A stretch of DNA of 64,000 nucleotides from an uncultured Shimia sp. (lineage in GTDB: Bacteria > Pseudomonadota > Alphaproteobacteria > Rhodobacterales > Rhodobacteraceae): assembly GCF_947498095.1 (NCBI RefSeq), contig NZ_CANMJE010000003.1, positions 248,001-312,000 of the forward strand. Reading direction: 5' to 3'. Every line of letters starts with the position of its first letter. Positions within the stretch are counted from its first letter, which is position 1. Positions 1 through 9,424 of the stretch are shown one piece after another. The translations under genes were made by a program, and so were the position numbers. Below the pieces are notes generated by a model. That model saw only the letters and a list, made by a program, of their open reading frames with translations. It was not told the origin of the DNA and searched no databases.

Positions 1-81
1 TGAGTTTATGACATTCCACTGTAGCATTGACGGTAAGGTGGGGCGCGATGCAAAGGACTCTGCCGTTTTGGGAGGATCCTG

Positions 82-1725
82 ATGACCTTGGTATTCCGCA
101 CGCTCACGCTGTGCCTGTGTGTTCTATTGACTTGCCCCCTGGCCACACTTGCGCAAACGGAAACCGAGACAACGTCCCGGTCGGCTGCAGACGATCCTGA
201 ATTTGCCCAACCAGTAGTATTTGAAGGCGAAGAATTGTTCACGGTGCGTGGGTCCTCCGCTCTTCCTGCAGACGAACGTGCCGAACAAATCTCCCAGCGT
301 ATTCTGGAGGTTGCTAAGTCCAGCACAGCCAAAATCGTCACGATGACCTCAAACGAGGTCGCAATCGGTATCGAGATCGTAGCAGATGGCCTGCTCGTGA
401 GTACGGCCACCCGCGCTGATGCCGAGTTGGAAAAGATGGACATGGCCGTGGTTGTCGATCTGCAATCAAATGCCATCTACGATGCGATCCTTAGGTATCG
501 GGAAAGCCGCACCGATGAGGCCATTGCGCAAAGCACAACAATGGCGCTGGTTTGGACTGCGGTCTTTGTAGGTTATTGCGCCGTTATCCTGTTTGTCCGG
601 AACAGGTTGCCCTCAGTGGTGGGAAGGATCGTGCGGCGCCGGTTCCACGCGGTTCAGGAAGCGACCAAAGAGATGGTGCAAAGCCAGGCGGTGGCGCGGC
701 TGGCTGAATACGTGATGCGCATGTTCCTGAACCTCATATTGTTTATCGGGTTTTATTACTTTTTGTCTTTTGTGTTGTTGGCCTTTCCTGAAACACGCCC
801 CATTGCATCGTTGCTGATCACCTATGTGACCGACCCGATCGTGAATCTGGGCAAAGGCGCGCTAAGCTATGTACCGAACCTGATTATCATCGGGATCATC
901 TCGTGGATCACCGCCTTTACAATTCGCGGCGTGCGCCTGTTCTTCGAGAACGTCGAACAGGGTACGATTGCCCTTAAGAATTTTGAGCCGCACTGGGTGT
1001 GGCCAACCTACTCACTCATTCGTCTGGCTCTGATCCTGATGGCGATCGTGCTGAGCTTTCCTTACATTCCCGGTTCAGACTCGGCGGCGTTTCAGGGGCT
1101 GACGATCTTTCTGGGTCTGATGGTCTCGCTGGGGTCAAACTCGGTGATTGCCAACTCGTTGGCGGGTCTGTTTGTGTTGTACAAACGCAGCATGAAGATC
1201 GGGGACCGCATTTTGGTCGGTGAGTTCTACGGGGACGTCATCCAGATCAAGTTGATGGAGACCTATCTGCGCACCGTAAAGAATGAGCTGGTCAGCATTC
1301 CAAATGCCAAGTTGTTGGCCTCGGAAGTTAAGAACTTCTCCGCCAAGCTGGATGGCAAGGGGCTGCTTTTGCACACCACGGTCGGGATTGGTTACGAAGA
1401 GCCGCGCGAAAAGATTGAAGCCATGCTGCTAGAAGCAGCGGCGCGCACGACCGGGCTTAAGAAAACGCCGGCGCCGTTTGTTTTAATGGAGGCGCTGGCG
1501 GATTATGCGATCAACTATCAGGTCAATGCCTTCACCACACGCGGCTCGTATTTGCCGCGCATGCTGAGTGATCTGCACAAGAACATTGTCGATGTGTTCA
1601 ATGAAAACGAAGTGCAGATCATGACCCCGTCTTACGAGATGGATACGCCCGAAGCCAAGATTGCAGAGACAGTTTGGCAGGGAGAGTTGGCGCCCAACGC
1701 CCGCTCAGACACTGAAGAGGCCTGA
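82..1725 (+). CDS. MscS-family mechanosensitive ion channel
   Basis: Predicted inner-membrane channel of the small-conductance mechanosensitive family, which opens under membrane tension to release solutes. The 547-residue protein starts with a signal-like hydrophobic stretch ending at LAQ (about residue 25), followed by a mainly hydrophilic N-terminal region to about residue 150. Several membrane segments follow at about 152-172, 214-240, 260-280 and 310-365. The pore and beta-domain signature (GLMVSLGSNSVIANSLAGL, then GDRILVGEFYGDV) lies near residues 340-390. It is longer than E. coli MscS (286 residues) and so belongs to the larger, extra-N-terminal class. A GGGAGG ribosome site precedes the ATG. 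It stands alone, with an intergenic palindrome between it and the next operon. Family assignment is firm; gating and ion preference cannot be read. Confidence 0.88.
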   Translation: MTLVFRTLTLCLCVLLTCPLATLAQTETETTSRSAADDPEFAQPVVFEGEELFTVRGSSALPADERAEQISQRILEVAKSSTAKIVTMTSNEVAIGIEIVADGLLVSTATRADAELEKMDMAVVVDLQSNAIYDAILRYRESRTDEAIAQSTTMALVWTAVFVGYCAVILFVRNRLPSVVGRIVRRRFHAVQEATKEMVQSQAVARLAEYVMRMFLNLILFIGFYYFLSFVLLAFPETRPIASLLITYVTDPIVNLGKGALSYVPNLIIIGIISWITAFTIRGVRLFFENVEQGTIALKNFEPHWVWPTYSLIRLALILMAIVLSFPYIPGSDSAAFQGLTIFLGLMVSLGSNSVIANSLAGLFVLYKRSMKIGDRILVGEFYGDVIQIKLMETYLRTVKNELVSIPNAKLLASEVKNFSAKLDGKGLLLHTTVGIGYEEPREKIEAMLLEAAARTTGLKKTPAPFVLMEALADYAINYQVNAFTTRGSYLPRMLSDLHKNIVDVFNENEVQIMTPSYEMDTPEAKIAETVWQGELAPNARSDTEEA

Positions 1726-1781
1726 TACAGGGGCGGCGACGGTCTGACGCGCCGTCATTTCGGAAACTGTTTGTACGCTGC

Positions 1782-1802
1782 AAATTTTACATAGTAAAAT
1801 TT
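1782..1802. promoter_or_regulatory. Perfect 9-3-9 palindrome before the beta-oxidation operon
   Basis: AAATTTTAC and GTAAAATTT are perfect inverted repeats around a 3-base centre, ending 58 bases before the ATG of the fadJ-like gene. The arms are A/T rich with no T-run after them, so a repressor or activator site is likelier than a terminator. The IclR gene at the end of the operon is one possible partner; this is inference. Confidence 0.45.
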
Positions 1803-1860
1803 CCCAAAGACCGGCGCCGAATCCGTGCACCGGACAGCAGACATGTTTCGGGAGGACATC

Positions 1861-3951
1861 ATGAGCGAACCGGTTCGCACGACAGTGGAAGACGGCATTG
1901 CCGTTATTGAGATCGACAACCCACCAGTAAACGCGTTGAGCCAAGCGGTTCGCCAGGGGTTAGTTGAGGCCGTTCAGGCGGCGGATGCGGACCCTGCGAT
2001 CAACGCCATCATGATCTATGGTGCTGGGCGCACCTTTATTGCCGGGGCGGATATCCGCGAGTTCGGCAAGCCGCCCCTGCCACCCAGCCTGCCGGATGTC
2101 ATCAACGATATCGAAGATGTGTCCACCCCGACCGTTTGCGCGTTGCATGGAACGGCGCTGGGCGGTGGATTGGAAACCGCATTGGGAACGCATTACCGTG
2201 TAGCGCTGGCGTCGGCGCGATTTGGATTGCCCGAAGTGAACCTGGGCATTCTGCCGGGCGCAGGTGGAACCCAGCGTCTGCCGCGGATCGTACCGATTGC
2301 CAAAGCGGTCAAGATGATCACAGGCGGTGGCATGATCGGTGCCAAGGAAGCTCTTGAGTTGGGCCTGATTGATGAGATTGTCGAGGGCGATGACGTTCGT
2401 GCTGCGGGTGTTGCGATGGCCAAGCGGTTGGTGGCCGAAGGCGCTTCGGCGCGTCCAACAAGTGCTCGCGCGGCCAACACCGTGTCTGCCGAGGATTTCG
2501 CGCAAATGATGGCGATGGTCTCAAAGAAAGCGCGCGGGCTGAAAGCTCCGATCAACTGCATGAAAGCCATTGAGGCCGCAATGACCCTGCCGTTTGAAGA
2601 GGGCATGACGCGTGAGCGTGAGCTGTTCACAGAACTGTTCACAGACCCCCAAAGCCCAGCAATGATCCACGCCTTTTTCAGCGAACGCGAAGTGGCCAAA
2701 ATTCCCGAAATGAAAACCGGCACGCCGCGTGACATTCGCAAAGTTGGCGTGGTTGGCGGCGGCACGATGGGTGCTGGCATTGCGACCTCGGCGCTGTTGG
2801 CGGGATTGGATGTGACTCTTGCCGAACGCGACACAGAGGCGGCCGAGAAGGCTGCGGCAACCGTCAGCAGCCATCTGGCCGGAGCCGTCAAAGTCGGCAA
2901 ACTTGCGCAGGCCAAATATGACGCGATCATGGGCGGCGCTTTCCGAACCACCACGGACTACGGCGACTTTGCCGATGCAGATCTGGTGATCGAGGCGGTT
3001 TTTGAGAGCATGGAGGTCAAAAAAGACGTCTTTGGTCAGCTCGACAAGATCTGCAAACCCGGCGCGATCCTTGCGTCGAACACCTCTTACCTGAATGTCG
3101 ATGACATCGCAGCAATGACCAGTCGGCCGCAAGATGTGATCGGCCTGCACTTTTTCTCTCCTGCGCATATGATGCGGCTGCTTGAGGTCGTGGTTGGGGC
3201 GAAAACCTCGCCTGACGTCGTTGCATCTGGCTTTGCGCTGGGCAAGCGGATGAAAAAGATCGCCGTGCGGTCCGGTGTTTGTGACGGGTTTATCGGCAAC
3301 CGCATTCTCAATGCCTATGCCCGGGCTATCAACGGCGCGGTTCTGGCGGGTGCCAGCCCCTATGATGTCGACCGGGCCATGCAAGAGTTCGGATTGGCGA
3401 TGGGCCTGTTCCGCGTGGCCGATCTGGCTGGATTGGACATTGGCTGGGCCAACCGCAAGCGCATGGCAGAAACACGCGATCCGCGCGAGCAGTACTCAGA
3501 GTTCGCGGACCGTATCTGTGAGCTGGGCCGCTTTGGTCGCAAGACGGGGCGCGGGTTTTACATTCATGACAAAGACAAAGGTGAGCTGCCTGACGACGAA
3601 GTGCTGGCAATCATCGCGAACGAGCGTGCTGACAAAGGCATCGCTGCGCGGGACATCAGCGATCAGGAGATCATCGACCGTTACATGGCCGCGATGATTA
3701 ACGAGGCCGCCAAGATTGTCGGTGAAGGCATTGCATTGCGCCCCCTCGACGTCGATATCACGCTGCTGAATGGCTATGGCTTTCCACGCTGGCGGGGTGG
3801 CCCGATGCACTACGCGGACGCAGTAGGACTTGAGAAGATTCTGAACGACATCAAGACTTTCGCGGAAGAAGACGACTATTTCTGGCAACCCGCCCCGCTG
3901 CTGGAGCAGTTGGTGGCCGAGGGCAAAACCTTTGCCTCATTGAACCGCTGA
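1861..3951 (+). CDS. Bifunctional enoyl-CoA hydratase / 3-hydroxyacyl-CoA dehydrogenase (FadB/FadJ/PimF type)
   Basis: Catalyses two successive beta-oxidation steps, hydration of 2-enoyl-CoA and NAD-dependent oxidation of the 3-hydroxyacyl-CoA. The 696-residue chain has an N-terminal crotonase domain (FIAGADIREFG near residue 60, GGGLETALG near 100, LPEVNLGILPGAGG near 125). An NAD-binding domain with GVVGGGTMGAGIA starts near residue 293, the dehydrogenase motif HFFSPAHMM is near 430, and a C-terminal 3HCDH domain closes the chain. I chose the ATG at 1861 because GGGAGGACATC precedes it; an upstream ATG at 1825 has no such site. It is first in a seven-gene co-directional operon with thiolase and two acyl-CoA dehydrogenases. 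This order recalls pimF of the pimeloyl-CoA operon, but chain-length preference is not visible. Confidence 0.92.
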   Translation: MSEPVRTTVEDGIAVIEIDNPPVNALSQAVRQGLVEAVQAADADPAINAIMIYGAGRTFIAGADIREFGKPPLPPSLPDVINDIEDVSTPTVCALHGTALGGGLETALGTHYRVALASARFGLPEVNLGILPGAGGTQRLPRIVPIAKAVKMITGGGMIGAKEALELGLIDEIVEGDDVRAAGVAMAKRLVAEGASARPTSARAANTVSAEDFAQMMAMVSKKARGLKAPINCMKAIEAAMTLPFEEGMTRERELFTELFTDPQSPAMIHAFFSEREVAKIPEMKTGTPRDIRKVGVVGGGTMGAGIATSALLAGLDVTLAERDTEAAEKAAATVSSHLAGAVKVGKLAQAKYDAIMGGAFRTTTDYGDFADADLVIEAVFESMEVKKDVFGQLDKICKPGAILASNTSYLNVDDIAAMTSRPQDVIGLHFFSPAHMMRLLEVVVGAKTSPDVVASGFALGKRMKKIAVRSGVCDGFIGNRILNAYARAINGAVLAGASPYDVDRAMQEFGLAMGLFRVADLAGLDIGWANRKRMAETRDPREQYSEFADRICELGRFGRKTGRGFYIHDKDKGELPDDEVLAIIANERADKGIAARDISDQEIIDRYMAAMINEAAKIVGEGIALRPLDVDITLLNGYGFPRWRGGPMHYADAVGLEKILNDIKTFAEEDDYFWQPAPLLEQLVAEGKTFASLNR

Positions 3952-3966
3952 ACAAGGAAACGCACC

Positions 3967-5142
3967 ATGAAACAAGCAGTTATTGTCTCCACCGCCCGCA
4001 CCGGGCTGGCGAAATCCTTTCGCGGGTCGTTCAACGCCACCCACGGCGCCACGATGGGTGGCCACGCGGTTGAGGCCGCTGTTCAGCGCGCCGGCCTTGA
4101 GGGGGGCGAGATTGAGGATTGCGTCATCGGTTGTGGCCTGCCCGAAGGTGAGACTGGCGCCAACATTGGCCGCCAGATCGCGATCCGCGCGGGCCTTCCG
4201 GTGACTGCCTCGGGCATGACCGTGAACCGGTTCTGTTCATCAGGCCTACAGGCGATCGCTTTGGCCGCCAATGCCATCACCCAAGAAGGCGCGGGCCCAA
4301 TGGTGGCGGGCGGCGTCGAAAGCATCTCGCTGGTGCAATCCAAGATGCGCCCGGCGCCAGATCCTTGGATTCTTGAGCACAAACCCGCGATCTACATGTC
4401 GATGATCGAAACTGCGGATATTGTGGCGCAGCGCTACGATATGGAGCGCGAATATCAGGACGAATATGCCCTGCGCAGCCAGCAGCTGATCGCCAAGGCG
4501 CAGGCTGAGGGTAAGTTCGACAATGAGATCGTGCCGATGCAGGCAACCATGGCTGTGAAGGACAAGGAAACCGGCGAGATCTCGATGAAAGAGGTCACCG
4601 TGGACCGCGATGAGTGCAACCGCCCAACCACTACGTTGGAAGGATTGGCGGGTCTTGACCCCGTACGTGGTCCCGGCAACCACATCACTGCCGGCAACGC
4701 CAGCCAGCTTTCTGATGGCGCCGCTGCCGTGGTGGTGATGGAGGCGGGTGAAGCAGAACGTCGGGGGCTGGAGCCTCTGGGTGCGTTCAAGGGCTTTGCC
4801 GTAGCTGGCTGTGAACCGGATGAGATGGGGATCGGACCGGTGTTTGCCGTGCCGCGCCTGCTGGAGCGTCATGGCCTGAAAGTCGATGACATCGATCTCT
4901 GGGAACTCAACGAAGCCTTTGCCAGCCAGTGTCTCTATAGCCGCGACCGTCTGGGCATTGATCCTGAGAAGTACAATGTGAACGGCGGCTCGATCGCCAT
5001 CGGTCACCCATTTGGCATGACCGGCGCGCGGATGACCGGGCACCTGATGCTGGAGGGGAAACGCCGTGGCGCCAAGCTGGGCGTCGTCACCATGTGCATC
5101 GGTGGCGGCATGGGGGCTGCGGGCCTGTTCGAGATTTTCTAG
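3967..5142 (+). CDS. Acetyl-CoA acyltransferase (thiolase, PimB-like)
   Basis: Thiolytic cleavage of 3-ketoacyl-CoA to acetyl-CoA and a shortened acyl-CoA. The 391-residue length is normal for thiolases. The catalytic set is intact: the nucleophilic Cys in [11 protein letters not shown] near residue 87, the His in GHPFGMTG near 345, and the second Cys in [10 protein letters not shown] close to the C-terminus. The gene begins 15 bases after the hydratase/dehydrogenase stop and is followed after 9 bases by an acyl-CoA dehydrogenase, so co-transcription is very likely. It provides the last step of the cycle encoded by this operon. Substrate length, or a preference for dicarboxyl-CoA, is inferred only from the pim-like gene order. 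Confidence 0.92.
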   Translation: MKQAVIVSTARTGLAKSFRGSFNATHGATMGGHAVEAAVQRAGLEGGEIEDCVIGCGLPEGETGANIGRQIAIRAGLPVTASGMTVNRFCSSGLQAIALAANAITQEGAGPMVAGGVESISLVQSKMRPAPDPWILEHKPAIYMSMIETADIVAQRYDMEREYQDEYALRSQQLIAKAQAEGKFDNEIVPMQATMAVKDKETGEISMKEVTVDRDECNRPTTTLEGLAGLDPVRGPGNHITAGNASQLSDGAAAVVVMEAGEAERRGLEPLGAFKGFAVAGCEPDEMGIGPVFAVPRLLERHGLKVDDIDLWELNEAFASQCLYSRDRLGIDPEKYNVNGGSIAIGHPFGMTGARMTGHLMLEGKRRGAKLGVVTMCIGGGMGAAGLFEIF

Positions 5143-5151
5143 GAGGTCGGC

Positions 5152-6348
5152 ATGGATCTGAACTACACCGATGACCAGCAAGCCTTTCGCGCCGAAGTGC
5201 GCGAGTGGCTTGCCGAGACTTTGCCGCGTGAGATGTCGGAAAAGGTTCGGCTTGGCAAACGCCTGACCAAGCAGGACAGCGAGAGCTGGCACACCATGCT
5301 GAACACGCGTGGGTGGCTCGCGCCTAATTGGCCTCGTGAGTATGGCGGGGCAGAGTGGGACGCGGTTCAGCGCCAGATTTTCGAGGATGAATGCTGTCGC
5401 GCCCACGCGCCGCGCGTTGTGCCATTTGGCCTGTCGATGCTCGCGCCCGTGTTGATGGCTTTTGGCTCGGAAGAGCAGCGCCAGCGCTTTCTGCCGCGTA
5501 TTCTGAACGGCAAAGACTGGTGGTGTCAGGGCTATTCCGAGCCGGGCGCCGGGTCTGATTTGGCAGCCGTAAAAACACGCGCGGAACGGGAGGGCGATCA
5601 CTATGTGGTCAATGGCCAGAAGACATGGACCACGCTGGGTCAGCACGCCAACTGGATTTTCTGCCTCGTGCGGACCGATCCGGATGTGAAGAAGCAAGAG
5701 GGCATCTCTTTCTTGCTGATCGACATGACCACGCCGGGCATCACAGTGCGACCCATCGTACTGGTCGATGGCGGTGCCGAGGTGAACGAGGTGTTTTTTG
5801 ACAATGTGCGCGTGCCCGCCGAGAACCTTGTCGGCGAAGAAAACAAGGGCTGGACCTATGCCAAATATCTTCTGACGCATGAGCGCACGAACATTGCCGG
5901 GGTCGGCTTTTCCAACGCCGCGCTTGAGACCGTGAAAGAGGTTGCGTCCAAGGTGCAGGCAGGCGGTGCTCCACTGATCCAGAACCCACATTTTGCCGCC
6001 CGCTTGGCGCAGGTGGAGATTGACTTGATGGCGATGGCGACGACCAATCTGAGGGTGGTCTCAGCGGCAGCCAAGGGGCAGGCGCCTGGTGCGGAAAGCT
6101 CAATGCTCAAGGTCAAAGGCACGGTGATCCGACAGGAACTCACATCGCTTTTGCGCCGTGCGGTTGGACCGGACGCGCTGCCATTTCAAGCGGATTACCT
6201 TGAAGGCGGAGACAACGCCGAAATGATGGGGCCTGAACATGCGGCAACCTCTGCGCCGAGCTACTTCAACAATCGCAAGCTGTCGATCTTTGGCGGATCG
6301 AACGAAGTGCAGCGCACCATCATCACCAAAGCCATCATGGGACTGTAA
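5152..6348 (+). CDS. Acyl-CoA dehydrogenase, PimC-like large subunit
   Basis: FAD enzyme introducing the 2,3 double bond into an acyl-CoA. It has 398 residues with the usual three-part fold: an N-terminal helical domain, a middle beta domain with the flavin motif WWCQGYSEPGAGSDLA near residue 122 and KTWTTLGQHANW near 155, and a C-terminal helical domain ending in IFGGSNEVQRTI. A GGAGG site precedes the ATG. It is followed after 9 bases by a second, shorter acyl-CoA dehydrogenase. Such large/small pairs occur as pimC/pimD, where the two chains form a heteromeric pimeloyl-CoA dehydrogenase; that role is inferred from the pairing. Electrons would pass to ETF, which is not encoded in this window. 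Confidence 0.9.
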   Translation: MDLNYTDDQQAFRAEVREWLAETLPREMSEKVRLGKRLTKQDSESWHTMLNTRGWLAPNWPREYGGAEWDAVQRQIFEDECCRAHAPRVVPFGLSMLAPVLMAFGSEEQRQRFLPRILNGKDWWCQGYSEPGAGSDLAAVKTRAEREGDHYVVNGQKTWTTLGQHANWIFCLVRTDPDVKKQEGISFLLIDMTTPGITVRPIVLVDGGAEVNEVFFDNVRVPAENLVGEENKGWTYAKYLLTHERTNIAGVGFSNAALETVKEVASKVQAGGAPLIQNPHFAARLAQVEIDLMAMATTNLRVVSAAAKGQAPGAESSMLKVKGTVIRQELTSLLRRAVGPDALPFQADYLEGGDNAEMMGPEHAATSAPSYFNNRKLSIFGGSNEVQRTIITKAIMGL

Positions 6349-6357
6349 GGGGCGGAC

Positions 6358-7449
6358 ATGGATTTCAATCTGACAGACGAACGTCGCATGTTGCAGGACA
6401 GCCTTGGGCGGTTTCTGCAAGACAAATACAGCCACGAACACCGGCGCGGAGTGATCGCATCTGGCCTCCCATATGACGCAGAGGTTTATGCTGGCCTGGC
6501 TGAGTTGGGAGTGCTGGGTGCTCTGTTCACAGAAGAACAGGGTGGTTTTGGCGGCAAGGGTTTCGACATTTCAGTGGTCTTCGAGGAATTGGGGCGCGCT
6601 GGGGTGATCGAGCCGGTATTGCCAGCGGTGCTGGCCGGTGCCTTGCTGGGGGATTACGCCGATCTCATCGACGGGATCATCGGCGGAGAAACCATTGCTG
6701 CACTCGCCACTTCTGAGGCAGAGGCGCGGTATGATCTGAACCATGTGTCAACAAGCGCAAAGAATGGCGTTTTGAACGGCACCAAGGTGCATGTCTTGAA
6801 TGGGGCACAGGCCACACATCTGGTCGTCTCTGCCCGTGAAAGCGGAGAGGTGGCAGATGAAAGTGGTATTGCCCTTTTTGTTGTGACACCCGACGCCGAG
6901 GGCGTGACCCTTGTCGATCACGTCAACAACGACGGCACCTCTGGTGCGACGCTGATCCTTGAGAATGTGACTCCGATGGCGCGCCTCAACAGCAGCTACG
7001 AAGACCTTGAACGCGCAGTGGCCCATGCGATCTTGGCAGTTTCGGCTGAAGCCTTGGGTGCGATGGAAGCGGCCAAAGCTTTGACGCTCGACTATCTTAA
7101 GGAACGCAAACAGTTCGGCATCCCCATCGGCAAATTTCAGGCCCTACAGCACCGTATGGCGGATGTTTTGATCGAGGTTGAGCAAGCGCGCTCAGCTGTG
7201 ATCAATCTTGCAGGTCATCTTGAAGCAGACCGCACCACCCGCGAACGCCATGTTAGTGCGACCAAGAACTTGGTCGGGCGGGTCGGAGCCCTGGTGGTCG
7301 AAGAGGCGGTGCAGATGCACGGCGGCATTGGTATGACCGATGAATATGCGCTCTCGCACTTTGCCCGACGCATCACCATGATCGACCATTGGTTCGGCGA
7401 TGTGGATCATCACCTTGCGCGGTTTATCGCGCTTTCGGGGGCTGCATGA
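6358..7449 (+). CDS. Acyl-CoA dehydrogenase, PimD-like small subunit
   Basis: Second acyl-CoA dehydrogenase of the operon, 363 residues, shorter and more divergent than its upstream neighbour. The N-terminal half (LTDERRMLQDSLGRFL) and the C-terminal helical domain (ERKQFGIPIGKFQALQHRMAD and QMHGGIGMTDEYALSHFARR) are clear family signatures. The middle domain is weakly conserved, as is usual for the small partner of paired dehydrogenases. It starts 9 bases after the first dehydrogenase and its stop overlaps the thioesterase start by 4 bases (ATGA). A heteromer with the preceding subunit is the natural reading, but an independent enzyme with its own substrate remains possible. Confidence 0.88.
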   Translation: MDFNLTDERRMLQDSLGRFLQDKYSHEHRRGVIASGLPYDAEVYAGLAELGVLGALFTEEQGGFGGKGFDISVVFEELGRAGVIEPVLPAVLAGALLGDYADLIDGIIGGETIAALATSEAEARYDLNHVSTSAKNGVLNGTKVHVLNGAQATHLVVSARESGEVADESGIALFVVTPDAEGVTLVDHVNNDGTSGATLILENVTPMARLNSSYEDLERAVAHAILAVSAEALGAMEAAKALTLDYLKERKQFGIPIGKFQALQHRMADVLIEVEQARSAVINLAGHLEADRTTRERHVSATKNLVGRVGALVVEEAVQMHGGIGMTDEYALSHFARRITMIDHWFGDVDHHLARFIALSGAA

Positions 7450-7862
7450 CGGCACCTATCCGAAAGCCACTTCCTCTGGCAAAGCTGATCGGCTTTGCCG
7501 TCGAAGTCGATGGCGCCGCGCGCGAGGCGCATTGCGTGCTTAAGATGCAAGACGTGCATAGAAACCGTCACGGTGTGCTGCACGGTGGGATCATCTCGAC
7601 CTTGCTGGACACGGCGAGCGGCGTGACCGCCAGCCTGACCGTTGATGATCTGGGCCTCACACCTTTTACGACCGTGTCGCTGAACATCAACTTCATGGCT
7701 CCGGCAACTTCAGGAACCCTGCGCGCGACGGGCCGAGTGACCGGCGGGGGACGGAGCATGAGTTTTGTTGAAGCCGAGTTGGTCGACGAAAACGGCACGC
7801 GCATTGCGACCTCAACTGGTGTCTTCAAGCGGGTGCGCACCCAGCAAGAGGGCATGTCATGA
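7446..7862 (+). CDS. PaaI-family hotdog thioesterase
   Basis: Predicted acyl-CoA thioesterase of the hotdog fold, 138 residues, the family's usual length. The active-site region HGVLHGGIISTLLDTASG shows the HGG motif and the acidic residue of PaaI-type enzymes. I placed the start at 7446, where ATGA overlaps the stop of the preceding dehydrogenase. The longer in-frame start at 7389 would lie deep inside that gene. The gene overlaps the following crotonase by 4 bases. In a degradation operon such enzymes usually free CoA from dead-end or stalled thioesters; the actual substrate is not visible. Confidence 0.85.
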   Translation: MTAPIRKPLPLAKLIGFAVEVDGAAREAHCVLKMQDVHRNRHGVLHGGIISTLLDTASGVTASLTVDDLGLTPFTTVSLNINFMAPATSGTLRATGRVTGGGRSMSFVEAELVDENGTRIATSTGVFKRVRTQQEGMS

Positions 7863-8638
7863 ACAAGCACTGCCGCATAGATGTGGCGCAGGGCGTCATG
7901 ACGATCTGGAACTGCAATGCTGGCCAGCGCAACGCGCTGACGCCGGAGTACTATGCGGGTATCAATGCAGGTTTGGAGCGGGCAACGAATGACGCGGCGA
8001 TACATGCGGTCGTACTCGCCGGAGAAGGCGGGTTTTTCTGCTCAGGTGGGAACCTTAACGCGCTGAAACTGCGCCGCGAGCTCAGCATGCCGGATCGTCG
8101 GGCCAAAGTGGACGAGTTGCATGCCATTATCTTAGGGATTCGGGCCTGCCCCAAGCCGGTTATCGCCGCTGTTGAGGGCGGCGCGGCAGGCGCTGGACTG
8201 TCGCTGGCGATGGCTTGCGATCTGATCGTGGCGGGTGAGAGTGCCAAGTTCACTCTGGCCTATGTCAAAGCGGGCCTGACACCCGATGGCGGAGCAAGTT
8301 ACGCATTGATGCAGGCCATGCCGCGAGCGACCGTTGCCCGTATGGCGCTTTTGGGAACCCCTGTTGCGGCCGCGCGCATGTATGCACTGGGGGCAATCAG
8401 CGATCTCGTTGCTGATGACGCTGTCTTGGGGCACGCACGGGATCTGGCTCTGAAGCTGGGCGCAGGTCCTGAGCAGGCCATTGCCAACATCAAAAGTCTT
8501 TTGAACGCGGCGGAAACCTCGGATCTTGAGAGCCACCTGATCGCAGAGCGTGACGCTGTTTGTGACGCGCTTGGTGGTGACGAAGGGGCCGAGGGCATTG
8601 CTGCTTTTCTGGACAAGCGCAAACCGGTGTTTCGGTGA
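7859..8638 (+). CDS. Enoyl-CoA hydratase/isomerase family protein
   Basis: Crotonase-fold protein of 259 residues. The oxyanion-hole segments GGFFCSGGNLNAL (near residue 55) and AVEGGAAGAGLSLAMACD (near 102) are present. The first catalytic Glu of true hydratases is replaced in GLSLAMACD, and the second position reads GLTPDGGAS. This pattern is typical of PaaG/isomerase-type crotonases rather than classical enoyl-CoA hydratases, so isomerisation of an unsaturated acyl-CoA is the more likely activity. It overlaps the upstream thioesterase by 4 bases and abuts the downstream IclR gene with no gap, so it is part of the same transcript. Confidence 0.82.
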   Translation: MNKHCRIDVAQGVMTIWNCNAGQRNALTPEYYAGINAGLERATNDAAIHAVVLAGEGGFFCSGGNLNALKLRRELSMPDRRAKVDELHAIILGIRACPKPVIAAVEGGAAGAGLSLAMACDLIVAGESAKFTLAYVKAGLTPDGGASYALMQAMPRATVARMALLGTPVAAARMYALGAISDLVADDAVLGHARDLALKLGAGPEQAIANIKSLLNAAETSDLESHLIAERDAVCDALGGDEGAEGIAAFLDKRKPVFR

Positions 8639-9424
8639 ATGCCTGACGCGCAACGGGATATGCGATTTTCGTCGACACTGGCCCGTGGATTGGCCGTGTT
8701 GCGAGCCTTTCGACCCAGCGATGACGGGTTGGGAAATCAAGAGATTTCGCTGCGCACAGGTATCCCGAAACCAACTGTCTGCCGGTTGACCCACACGCTT
8801 TGTGCCGATGGGTATCTCACACAAGGCCGTCGCAATGAGAAATACCGTCTCGGCCCGTCGGCACTGGCCCTCGGGCAGATTGCGGGCGCGTCGTTTGAAT
8901 TTGTGGAAGACGCCAGCCCTGTGATGCAGGCCTTGGCAAACGCGAGCGACACGTTGGTCGGCATTGCCATCCAGGATGGCGATCAGATGTTGATGTGCAA
9001 AACCTGGACGCCGGATGATACCGGGCGCGATTGGATGGAAGTGGGGTATCGCATGCCGATTTTGTCCTCGTCCTCGGGGCGTGCCTATCTCGCGGAACTA
9101 AGACCCGAAGGCGTGATGGCTTTGAGCGAAGTGATTGGCGGCGACGTGGGCGCGACGGCCGAGCGAGCGCGGGGCGAAGCGCTTAAGGAAATTGCCGATG
9201 CTGGCTTTACCTGCGTGACCGGAGAGGCGCGCTACTCGCAAACCATCAATGCGGTTGCTGTTCCCTATTGGCCAGCAGGCATGGGTGCGCCGGTCGCGTT
9301 TCTGGCCGGTGCTGCAGCTAGCGCGGTAGATGCGCAGGATATGCGGACGCTGATTGGACCGGCGCTTGTAAAAGCTGTTGCACAGCTAAGATATGGCGAA
9401 ACATCATCCGTTTCTCGGCGATAA
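8639..9424 (+). CDS. IclR-family transcriptional regulator
   Basis: Regulator of 261 residues with the IclR layout: an N-terminal winged helix-turn-helix (LARGLAVLRAF and GIPKPTVCRLTHTL, residues about 13-60) and a C-terminal effector domain. The effector domain contains the usual GRAYLAEL segment near residue 143 and YSQTINAVAVP near 200. It starts on the base after the crotonase stop, so it is translated as the last gene of the beta-oxidation operon and probably controls it in response to an acid or its CoA ester. Candidate operators are the palindrome before the operon and the different palindrome just after this gene. Which one it binds cannot be decided by reading. Confidence 0.85.
   Translation: MPDAQRDMRFSSTLARGLAVLRAFRPSDDGLGNQEISLRTGIPKPTVCRLTHTLCADGYLTQGRRNEKYRLGPSALALGQIAGASFEFVEDASPVMQALANASDTLVGIAIQDGDQMLMCKTWTPDDTGRDWMEVGYRMPILSSSSGRAYLAELRPEGVMALSEVIGGDVGATAERARGEALKEIADAGFTCVTGEARYSQTINAVAVPYWPAGMGAPVAFLAGAAASAVDAQDMRTLIGPALVKAVAQLRYGETSSVSRR

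Noticed and set aside
4246-5991. Long minus-strand open frame of about 581 codons opposite the thiolase and acyl-CoA dehydrogenase genes
   Set aside because: It is antisense to two well-supported genes and its translation resembles no family; a high-G+C codon-phase shadow.
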